DNA of 64,000 bases. Source: CAWATZ01 sp963784995 (GTDB taxonomy: Bacteria > Planctomycetota > Planctomycetia > Gemmatales > Gemmataceae). The first letter of the stretch is position 1. Each line of letters begins with the position of its first letter. The notes below the pieces were generated by a model. The model was given only the letters and a program-made list of their open reading frames with translations, did not search any database and had not been told where the DNA came from. Location: positions 310,001 to 374,000 of the forward strand of contig CAWATZ010000013.1 in NCBI GenBank assembly GCA_963784995.1, read 5' to 3'. Made by a program: the position numbers and the translations under genes. Positions 18,304 through 25,430 of this stretch are shown piece by piece.

Positions 18304-18523
18304 ATTGCGGAGGATCACCCCGGAGCGTTTCGTCAATCGGTGGCGGCGGTGGAACCGTTCCCAGGATGGTTTCATCGCTCGTCGCCGGTGTGCCCGGCGG
18401 TGGTGGCAGCGGCGCTGGGAGGAAAAGGTTCTGACACTTGATGCACCGGAATTGCTTGCCGACCCGGTCGGGCTTGAGCTGATAGCGCTGCTGACACTGC
18501 GGACAGAGAATCTCGACGGGCAT
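18302..18523 (-). CDS. MJ0042-type zinc ribbon protein
   Basis: 73 residues. The N-terminus is a zinc ribbon with two CxxC pairs (LCPQCQQ and RCIKCQ), matching the MJ0042-type finger found at the start of many planctomycete and deltaproteobacterial proteins. The rest is a Pro/Thr-rich tail (PAPLPPPPGTPATSDE) with no domain. It could be a small nucleic-acid or protein-binding module. The final codon and stop are made from the adjacent palindrome, so the tail end may have changed when that element inserted. Confidence 0.7.
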   Translation of the reverse strand: MPVEILCPQCQQRYQLKPDRVGKQFRCIKCQNLFLPAPLPPPPGTPATSDETILGTVPPPPPIDETLRGDPPQ

Positions 18524-18616
18524 GGCCGATCCCGGGTAGAGGTTCAGGTTGGTTGCGCGTCCTGTGTAATGTGACAGAAGAGCCGAACGGAGTCAACGGA
18601 GTCTGCCCGCCGGGAA

Positions 18617-20417
18617 TCAGAGGGCCTTCAGGAACTCGATCAGGTCTTGCCGCTCGGCCGGAGACAGTTCTGCGCCGCCGAGCGTTTCCGGTACGTGGTG
18701 TTTTTGCAGCAGTTCGTCCAGCGTCCGCGCCCGGCCGTCGTGCAGGTACGGGCCCCGGTCGTGCAGGCCGCGCAGGGACGGCGGGTTCCAGAGCTTGTAC
18801 CGGCTGCCGTCGTTTGCCAGCCCCACGTCGCAGTTCCGCGCCGACACGTAATCGGGGCCCTTGTGACAGCGGGCGCAGCCCGCCTTGTCCGCGAACAGAT
18901 CCTGCCCGCGCCGGGCGGCCGGGCTGAGCGCTCCTCCCGGGCCGAGGTTGGGGTTGGGCGGATGTCCCAGGGTGCTGAGGAAGGCGAGCAATTCCTTGAT
19001 CTCCTCGGCGCTCGGTTTGGGACCGAACATTGTTTCGGTCAGCGATTTGGCGACCCCGGCGCCAAGGTCTTGCTGCCAGCCGTGCCAGGTCCACGGGCCG
19101 GTACGTACCACGTTCCGCAAGGTCGGCGTCAGCTTGGGGTTGCCATAGGAATCGTCGTTGAGCGTGTCGAAGGTCAGACCGCAGGTGTGGCCCTCGACGT
19201 GACAGGTGTGACAGCTGAACCATTGATTGTGCGAGCGCTGGGCGTCGTAGAAGATCGCCTCGCCCCGGCGAGCCAGGGAAGGCTGGGCCGGACTTCCCAG
19301 GGGAATGGTGCGGAGCAGCTTGCCCGCGTTCGCATCGATCACCTGGAGGGAGTCGAGCAGGTAGTTGGCGACGACCAGCTTCGCGCCCCGATCCGCGAAT
19401 GCCAGAGCCAGCGGCCGACCACCGACAGGGAGCCGGCGGAACCGGCGCCCGTCCCGGCGGAAGTCCGGGTCGATGAAGTCGCCCGGGTCGCCGCTGCTCC
19501 ACGGCACCCGGGCACTGTCAAGCAGAAGCATTTCATGAGTGCCGGCGGCCGCGACGGCCAGCCAGCGCCCGTCCGCGCCGAGCGCAACGCCATCAGGGTC
19601 GCCGACGGCCTCGCCCTTGGTGTCCAGCGCCAGTTGCTGCTGGGCGGGTCGGGCCCCGGGCTGGAGCGCGAAGCGCGTCAGCCGGCTGTCGATGACCCAG
19701 CCTTCCTCGATGTTGTGCCGGGAGACGGGAAACTCCCGGCGAACGACGTGAGCGCAGACCAGCCAGGAACCGTCGGCACTGAAGGCGAGGCCGCGCAGGT
19801 TGAAGGCGTCCTCAATGGTCCGCTCCCAGTGCAGCTTGCCCGTACCGGTGTCCCAGCAGCGCACCTGTCCGGATCGGCTGCTGGCCGCCGCCAGCCAGCG
19901 GCCGTCCGCCGACAGAGCCAGACGGCGCGGTTCGCGTGGGGCCGGCCAGCGGGCCGTCACCTTGCGGGTCCGGCAGTCGAGCCGCACCACCTCGTCGCCG
20001 ACCGCGGCAAAGAGCGTTCCGCCATCCGCCGCGAAGACCAGGCCGCGAGGGAAAGCTCCGACCGGGACCTCACCCTCCAACGTCAGGCTGGCCTGGCCGA
20101 TGGCGAAGAGAGCGACCGTCCCGGACCAGTGGTTGCTCACCGCGGCACGCTTGCCGTCCGGCGAACAGGCCACCGCGGCCGGCCGGCGGCCGCACGGCCG
20201 CCTCGGCGAGGACCTTGCCCGCCTCCAGATCGACCAGCGAAAGCGAGTCCGCGGTCTGGTTGGCCGTGATCGCCCGCGAACCGCCGGGAAGGACGACGAC
20301 GTCAACGGGACTGCGATGAACGGCGACCGGCTGCTGCTCGGGCCTGGACTCCAGGAGCACGAGGTTTGAACCACAGAGACACAGAGAACACAGAGAAGAC
20401 AGGAACGACGACATCAC
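18617..20417 (-). CDS. Beta-propeller/di-heme cytochrome c (MauG/CCP-like), N-terminus frameshifted
   Basis: A large secreted redox protein. The first ~380 residues are WD40/YVTN-like propeller blades (ACSPDGKRAAVSNHWSG, ALSADGRWLAAASS). The C-terminal part has two c-type heme sites, CHTCH in NQWFSCHTCHVEG and CARCH in KAGCARCHKGPDY, with the CCP/MauG-like LRNVVRTGPWTWHGW and PYLHDGRARTLDELL. The main frame ends at 18617. Its N-terminal blade (VDVVVLPGGSRAITANQ) is in another frame running up to 20417, and the change falls near 20175-20190, where ggcc appears duplicated. Start is uncertain; the region upstream carries a dispersed repeat. Probably periplasmic; electron partner unknown. Confidence 0.8.
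20363..20400. repeat. Dispersed AC/AG-rich repeat (ACCACAGAGACACAGAG type)
   Basis: The segment gtttgaaccacagagacac continuing to agagaagac is a repeat type I remember from intergenic DNA of several environmental bacterial phyla. A degenerate inverted partner (cttctctgtgttac through tctgtggtt) lies at about 20510-20543. The two flank the start of the cytochrome gene and the end of the YVTN gene. Confidence 0.55.
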
Positions 20418-20542
20418 GCAGGCCCGGACGAGCCGAGGACGTCATCGAGGATTCGAGACAAGAAGCTCGCTGGTGATGGCTCTGTCGCTGTCCGCTCATG
20501 GTTATCCGCTTCTCTGTGTTACTGCTGTGATTGCGTCTGTGG

Positions 20543-21601
20543 TTAGTTCTTGTCCTTCTTTTCCGGCAAGGTGACGACGACCAGCCTCTTGGGTTCCTTG
20601 CCGACCCGAGGGCGTGCGATCACTTGTTTGCTCGCGGTATCGATGACGGCGACCTCGCCGGCTCCGCGAGCGGACACGTAGCAAAACTTGCCGTCGGGGC
20701 TGAAGGTCAGCCAGTAGACCTGGCTGCCGACGGGGATGGTCGCGATCTGCCGGGGGCGGCTTCGCGTGATGTCGTAGACGTGAACGTCGTGATGCTCGAC
20801 GTCGCACTCCCAGATTTCCTTCTCATCGGGCCGGATGCCCAGTCCATGACTGCGGCTGGCGACCTTCTTTTGCGGCTCGCTCAATTCGGCCGGCACGCGC
20901 TCGATCATCTTGCGGGCGGCCACGTCGGCCATTTCGATGCCGACCAGGCCGTCCACCTCCGCAAAGAGCCGTTTCTCGTCCCGGGTCAGGGCGATCGGCC
21001 GGACCACGTTGCTGAACGGAATGACGCCGACCGCCTTGTGGCTGGCCACGTCCAGGATGGTCACCTTTTTGGGCGAGCCCATGGGAGCGAGATACATCCT
21101 CTTGCCATCGGCCGAGCACAGGGTGTTGTGCGGTCGGCCGCCGGTCTCGATGCGTTCGATGATCCGGGCCTGGGCCAGGTCGATCACCTCGTACTGGCCG
21201 TTATTGACCGGGACGCAGGCGAACTTGCCGTCCGGCGTGACGGCCAGCTGGTTCGGCTCCGGTCCGATCTCCATTCGTTTGGTGACCTTGTCGGTGGCCG
21301 GGTCGATCCAGACCAGCTCGCCCGGCTTGGTCCGGCCATGTCCCTCGATGGTGACGTAGATCACGTCCTGCGACGCCGGCACGGCGATCCCATGCGGATG
21401 GGGACCGACCTCGATCCGGCCGATGGGCTTGTTCGTGGCCACGTCGATGATGGTCACGTCATTGCCGGCGCTGTTGGTGACGTAGAGTTTCTGCCGGACC
21501 TTGCCTGCGTGCGCTCCGGCCGGCTGGCCGGCCTCCGCTTGGGCAGCAGGGGTGGAGAGTACACAGCAGACGAGCAACAACCAGGTCGAGTAGCGGAACA
21601 C
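20543..21601 (-). CDS. YVTN-family beta-propeller protein, secreted
   Basis: 352 residues. A signal peptide (WLLLVCCVLSTPAAQAEA) is followed by seven-bladed YVTN repeats: KLYVTNSAGNDVTIIDVATN, NQLAVTPDGKFACVPVNNG, RMYLAPMGSPKKVTILDVAS, VYWLTFSPDGKFCYVSARGAG. Such propellers are scaffolds or surface proteins; no catalytic residues are evident. The stretch EAGQPAGAHAG just after the signal peptide is encoded by a GC-rich sequence that also occurs, intergenically, at 12264-12300, which suggests a repeat was captured in the gene. It is transcribed toward the propeller-cytochrome gene, which is also minus-strand, and the two may work together. Confidence 0.85.
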   Translation of the reverse strand: MFRYSTWLLLVCCVLSTPAAQAEAGQPAGAHAGKVRQKLYVTNSAGNDVTIIDVATNKPIGRIEVGPHPHGIAVPASQDVIYVTIEGHGRTKPGELVWIDPATDKVTKRMEIGPEPNQLAVTPDGKFACVPVNNGQYEVIDLAQARIIERIETGGRPHNTLCSADGKRMYLAPMGSPKKVTILDVASHKAVGVIPFSNVVRPIALTRDEKRLFAEVDGLVGIEMADVAARKMIERVPAELSEPQKKVASRSHGLGIRPDEKEIWECDVEHHDVHVYDITRSRPRQIATIPVGSQVYWLTFSPDGKFCYVSARGAGEVAVIDTASKQVIARPRVGKEPKRLVVVTLPEKKDKN

Positions 21602-21702
21602 GGTAGGGTCTCCTGGATTGAATCACGTACGTGGGCCCTGGGAACAGGGTAGCAGAAAGCAAGCCCGGAGCAAGCGACTTTGTGGTTGCCGTCACACAGT
21701 AT

Positions 21703-22202
21703 AGTGGACCCCGAAAACTGGACCACCGATTGAGCTATAATCCGGTGGCCCAAGAAAGGGGAGAACCATGCCAGGTAAGCGGAAGAAGCATACGGCCGCT
21801 TTCAAGGCCCAGGTCGCCTTGGCGGCCTTCAAGGGGTACAAGACGGTCAATGAACTGGCCAGTCACTTCCAGATCCACCCGACCCTCATTCACGCCTGGA
21901 AGAAGCAGTTACTCGCCGGCGTCGAGGAACTCTTCGCTCTACCCGGCAAGGCCGCTGTGGCCGACACCGAGGTGATTCAGGCCGAGTTGTTCGAGCACAT
22001 CGGCCGCCTCAAGAGAAATGTCCTCTCTGCGCCCGGCAAGGAGGACACGTGTCTACCGCGTCCAACGAAGGAGACCGGATTCCCATGCGCGGAAACCCAG
22101 TTTGGCCGAGCCCTGGGTGAGTTGGGCATCGAGTTGATTTGTGCCCACAGCCCCCAGGCCAAAGGGCGGGTGGAACGCTCCTTTGGCACCGCCCAGGACC
22201 GG
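21703..22202 (+). mobile_element. Remnant of an IS3-type insertion sequence joined to another transposase
   Basis: A left-end-like sequence (agtggaccccgaaaactgg) at about 21703 is followed by a TATAAT box at 21736-21741 and a ribosome site (aaggggag) before the transposase frame. No matching right end is found downstream. The right side merges at 22203 into a 103-bp sequence that is repeated at 24061. Confidence 0.65.
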
Positions 22203-22217
22203 CTGGGACTGCCTTGA
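21768..22217 (+). pseudogene. Chimeric transposase remnant (IS3 OrfA start, DDE integrase end)
   Basis: 149 residues. Residues 1-85 are an IS3-family OrfA with its helix-turn-helix (AFKAQVALAAFKGYKTVNEL, then FQIHPTLIHAWKKQLL). The coiled-coil tail is cut after QAELFEHIGRLK. The rest is from a different transposase: TQFGRALGELGIELICAHSP then QAKGRVERSFGTAQDRL is the DDE-domain end of an unrelated (ISNCY/integrase-core-like) family. The last residues and stop come from the repeated sequence at 22203. No catalytic DDE triad is complete, so it cannot transpose by itself. It marks the left boundary of the accessory island. Confidence 0.75.
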
Positions 22218-22305
22218 CACGCCCAGCGTGAGCGATGTAGTCTGGACAAACGTCTAGAATTGAACGCGGACCCCATTGGGATTCTCCGGCATGGAACCAA
22301 GCGTC
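22203..22305. repeat. 103-bp direct repeat, copy 1 (helicase 5' region)
   Basis: Nearly identical to 24061-24163. It carries a TTGACA box and, 16 bases on, a TGTAGT element, so it may hold the helicase promoter, and it includes the first five codons of the helicase (MEPSV). Confidence 0.85.
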
Positions 22306-22747
22306 CGCTCCCTGGCGGAACACATGGCGGAAGGGTTCGCCCCCAGGCACCTCGAAAGCGAAATCGTGGCCCTCGGCCAACCGGGCGACGCGATCACGGC
22401 CGGCCAATTTACCGGCGAAGAGGCCCCGCCGAGTTCCTGCGTCGAAGGTTTGATCGCGGCAATTTGCCGCCGGTGGGTGGAGGATGGCAAACCCAAGGCC
22501 ATTGTCCGCGTGCCGCCGATGCGGGAAGGACGGAGCGGGGAACTGGTGAGCCGGTTGCTGCGGCGCTCGCTGCGCACGGTGCCAGGGTTCTCGATGCCAC
22601 CGGAACCGGCACGGCGGACAAGGAGCGGTTCTTGACTGCCCTGGAAGGGGAGAAGCAGCGGACCCATGCGACCTCCGCATTCGATGTCATGGTGGGCATC
22701 CAGCGGGTTCTGGAAGGGACCGACTGGCCGGTGTGCATTGCGGTGTA
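22291..22747 (+). pseudogene. Truncated copy of the SF2 helicase gene
   Basis: After the shared start MEPSV this copy jumps directly to the segment RSLAEHMAEGFAPRHLESEI, which in the longer gene begins about 195 codons later. The missing block (24164-24746 of the long copy) would correspond to exactly 194 codons once that copy's own frameshift is discounted, so the deletion was in frame. The frame then breaks at about 22555-22565 by loss of a base (LVSRLL | QALAAHGARVLDATG) and the copy ends at a TAG after DWPVCIAV. It lacks Walker A and the DEAH box and so cannot be an active helicase. Confidence 0.75.
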
Positions 22748-22780
22748 GTGTCTGGGGAGATCGACCAAGGGACATTGCTC

Positions 22781-23330
22781 ATGGAAAGCTCAACGTCCGA
22801 GAAAGACGCAACCGCATTGACCCTCGACGACTTGGTCCGTGGCTTTCCGCACATTCCCCCTGAGGGAGGAGCGATGCTGGCACAAGCCGCCGCAGTTTGC
22901 CTCAATAACCAGGCACACGTGTCCCAGGTGCGTCTGGTGGTTGAAGGAGCCTTCACTGCCACGTTCACTCTTGCGTGGTCCGAAGGGATGAACGAAGCCA
23001 AGCGGCGGTTCTGGAACGATCTCGAAGAGGCCACCCAGCAGGGCGCCTACGCCGTGGCCATTCTGCTCATCCGCGCTTACGGGTTACACCGTCATCGAAA
23101 GGTCTCGCAAAGGAACTGGCTTTGACTGGTGGCTTGGCACCGAGGACAATCTCTTTCAGGGGAAAGTGCGCCTGGAAGTCTCGGGCATCCTTCGCGGGAC
23201 CATGCGGCGCATCAACGACAGAATCAAGGCTCGGATGGGCCAGACCAGGCAATCGGACCAAATGGCTTTGACGGCGTACGTGGTTGTGGTGGAATTCGGC
23301 ACTCCACGGGCCAAGGTGGTGCAGCGATGA
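22781..23330 (+). CDS. Conserved-looking hypothetical protein (gene A of a two-gene module), frameshifted
   Basis: From ATG 22781 (aaggga upstream) the frame reads TLDDLVRGFPHIPPEGGAML, AAAVCLNNQAHVSQVRLVVE and FWNDLEEATQQGAYAVAILL, then derails. A one-base shift near 23080-23084 restores TGYTVIERSRKGTGFDWWLG, followed by VRLEVSGILRGTM and AYVVVVEFGTPRAKVVQR, with a TGA overlapping the next ATG (ATGA). With one base removed the protein would be about 182 residues. The RSRKGTGFDWWLG motif and the partner gene strongly suggest a conserved pair. I recall similar unnamed proteins in other genomes but know no function; a defence or toxin-antitoxin-like role is only a guess from context. Confidence 0.65.
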
Positions 23331-23698
23331 ATCAAGTGAAAGACCTTCATCGGGAGGCAATGCGTCTGGTAGATGAAGCGGAAGCGGCCCGCCGCGGCGG
23401 CAATGCTCCGGTGGCCCGTGAGCGCCTTCGCCAGGCATTCGACCACGAGCGGCAAGCTGCGGACCTCGTTGCCGGCGATCTGACCCAGGAGCCGACCCGG
23501 TCTGTCTTGCACCGGAGCGCTGCGTCGCTGGCCTTGCAGTGTGGCGCGCTGCGTGAGGCGGAGCGATTGATTGCTGCCGCGCTTTCCGGGGACCCGCCGG
23601 ACGAGATCGCGGAAGAGCTGCGTGACTTGCTGGAACAAGTGTACTTCGGGGGCAAGAAGGGGCGGCGGCCTTTGACGGGTGTTTCAGAGCCCTTGTAA
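23327..23698 (+). CDS. Hypothetical protein (gene B of the two-gene module)
   Basis: 123 residues, all helical: DLHREAMRLVDEAEAARRGG, ARERLRQAFDHERQAADLVA, SVLHRSAASLALQCGALREA, then EIAEELRDLLEQVYFGG. The pattern resembles a short TPR-like helical repeat protein. The ATG overlaps the stop of gene A by ATGA, so the two are translationally coupled and probably interact. No membrane segment and no catalytic motif. Confidence 0.75.
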   Translation: MNQVKDLHREAMRLVDEAEAARRGGNAPVARERLRQAFDHERQAADLVAGDLTQEPTRSVLHRSAASLALQCGALREAERLIAAALSGDPPDEIAEELRDLLEQVYFGGKKGRRPLTGVSEPL

Positions 23699-23753
23699 TC
23701 GTTGCTTGCCGTTGGAGGACTTTGCAGAGCGGGGATTTCCTGGGGAGCCAACG

Positions 23754-24008
23754 ATGAACGCGATCCGTATCGAAACGACGGTTGAGGCCGATGGCGAACT
23801 GCACCTGCGGGATTTGCCTTGCCGCCGCGGGGATAAGGTCGAGGCCATCGTCCTCATTTTGGAGCAGGTGACCCATCCCGCCCCCAATGGGGATCGAGAA
23901 AAAGCACGCGCCGCGGCGCTTGAGCAGTTCTTGGCGCTCGCCCGGTCGTCCTCGTTTTGCTCGGCTGGCCCTTATCCCACGCGCGACGAACTGCATGAAC
24001 GCCATTGA
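23754..24008 (+). CDS. Antitoxin-like small protein
   Basis: 84 residues from ATG 23754, with ggggag 6 bases upstream. The N-terminal beta region (IRIETTVEADGELHLRDLP, then GDKVEAIVLIL) resembles the AbrB/swapped-hairpin-like antitoxin fold of the other small proteins in this island. The C-terminal part is the usual toxin-wrapping extension. The stop overlaps the start of a PIN-toxin remnant at 23995, the normal VapBC arrangement. Confidence 0.7.
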   Translation: MNAIRIETTVEADGELHLRDLPCRRGDKVEAIVLILEQVTHPAPNGDREKARAAALEQFLALARSSSFCSAGPYPTRDELHERH

Positions 24009-24045
24009 CACCAACGTCTGGCTCGACGTTCACCCGATTCCTTGA
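23995..24045 (+). pseudogene. VapC (PIN domain) toxin remnant, first 16 residues
   Basis: The frame begins MNAIDTNVWLDVH, the standard opening of a PIN-domain ribonuclease with the first catalytic aspartate in IDTN, then stops after PIP. The rest of the toxin is gone. Sixteen bases downstream begins the second copy of the 103-bp repeat, so arrival of that segment probably removed the toxin. Confidence 0.7.
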
Positions 24046-24060
24046 TCGGTTCTTCCTCTC

Positions 24061-24163
24061 CTGGGACTGCCTTGACACGCCCAGCATGAGCGATGTAGTC
24101 TGGACAAACGTCTAGAATTGCACGTGGCCCCCATTGGGATTATCCGGCATGGAACCAAGCGTC
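24061..24163. repeat. 103-bp direct repeat, copy 2, with candidate promoter
   Basis: Nearly identical to 22203-22305. TTGACA at 24072-24077 and TGTAGT at 24094-24099 (16-base spacer) form a plausible promoter upstream of the helicase ATG at 24149; the promoter call is tentative. Confidence 0.8.
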
Positions 24164-25430
24164 AAGAAGTTGCGGCCGTACCAGGTGCGATTGGTGACCG
24201 ATGTTTGCCGGGCCACCGAAGACGTCCTGGTCGAACAGCCCACCGGTTCAGGCAAAACCGTGCAGATCGTGACCCTGGTGGCCATGCACCTGGGCGAGCG
24301 GTTCACCCATGCGGTGATCTCGGCGCCGCAGGAGCAGATCGAGCAGGGCTTCGTCAAGCGGGATTACCAGGTCATCGCCTTTCCCGACTGTCCGGGCGTG
24401 GCTGTCCCGTCGATTCAGGTGCCCAAAGCCGCTGATCAAGGGGGCGCGGGAAAGCAAACTCGGTTCCGTGAAGCGGGTCATCCACTATCTCCGCCAACCG
24501 GGACCACTCGACCACGCCTTTGCGTGTACCCACGCGGCGCTGAACCGGCTCACGCCGGAGGATCTGCCCGCCGACCTCTCCGGCAAGGCCCTGTTCATCG
24601 ACGAGGCCCACCACGCCTCGGCCGATGGTCTGTCGCAGATCGTCACGCTCTGGCGCGAGCGCGGCGGCCAATTGTTCTTCTTCACGGCCACTCCTTATCG
24701 CGGCGATGGCCGGCCGGTCAGGCTCGAAGGCATGCGCGCGTTCCGCCGCTCCCTGGCGGAACACATGGCGGAAGGGTTTGCCCCCAGGCACCTCGAAAGC
24801 GAAATCGTGGCCCTCGGCCAACCGGGCGACGCGATCACGGCCGGCCAGTTCACCGGCGAAGAGGCCCCGCCGAGTTCCTATTTCGATGGGTTGGTTGCGG
24901 CGATTTGCCGCAGGTGGGTGGAGGATGGCAAACCCAAGGCGATTGTCCGCGTGCCGCCGATGCAGGGCGGACGCAGCGGGGAACTGGTCAGCCGTCTGAT
25001 GCAAGCCCTCGCTGTCGCAGGGTGCCAGGGTTCTCGATGCCACCGGAACCGGCGCGGCGGACAAGCAGCGGTTCCTGACCGCCCTGGAAGCCGAGAAGAA
25101 CCGGACCCATGCGACCTCCGCATTCGACGTCATGGTGGGCATCCAGCGGGTTCTGGAAGGGACCGACTGGCCGGTGTGCAGCGCGGTCTACTGCGTGGGC
25201 ATGCCGGGTTCGCTGAATACCGTGGTCCAGTTCCTGGGCCGGGCGATGCGACTCAAGGGCGAGGACTATCCCGCCGAACAGCGCGACCGGGCCAGGCTGG
25301 TCTTTTTCGTCCCGTGCGGCGGCGGCGCGGCCCTGGCCGATCTGTCCCTCGACCACAGCCGGCATGCCCTCTTGACGTGCTGCTTCCTGGCCGATCATGA
25401 AGTGGGCCAGGAATGGATCGTGCACGCAGG
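24149..25430 (+). pseudogene. SF2 helicase core (DEAD/DEAH, type III restriction-like), frameshifted
   Basis: MEPSVKKLRPYQVRLVTDVC starts the helicase. Motif I is EQPTGSGKTVQIVTL, motif II IDEAHHASADG, motif III FFFTATPYRGDGRP; later DATGTGAADKQRFLTALEAE, STAFDVMVGIQR-like text and VQFLGRAMRLKGEDYPAE give motifs V and VI (QxxGRxxR). The frame changes three times: near 24421-24427 (one extra base in CCCAAAG), near 25020-25024 (one extra G) and near 25420-25430, after which the protein continues into the repeat frame (TQEVRRGIEAALG). Corrected, it is one ~1250-residue protein, helicase plus nine repeats. ATP-dependent DNA or RNA unwinding is inferred from the motifs; as written the core is broken. 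Confidence 0.75.
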
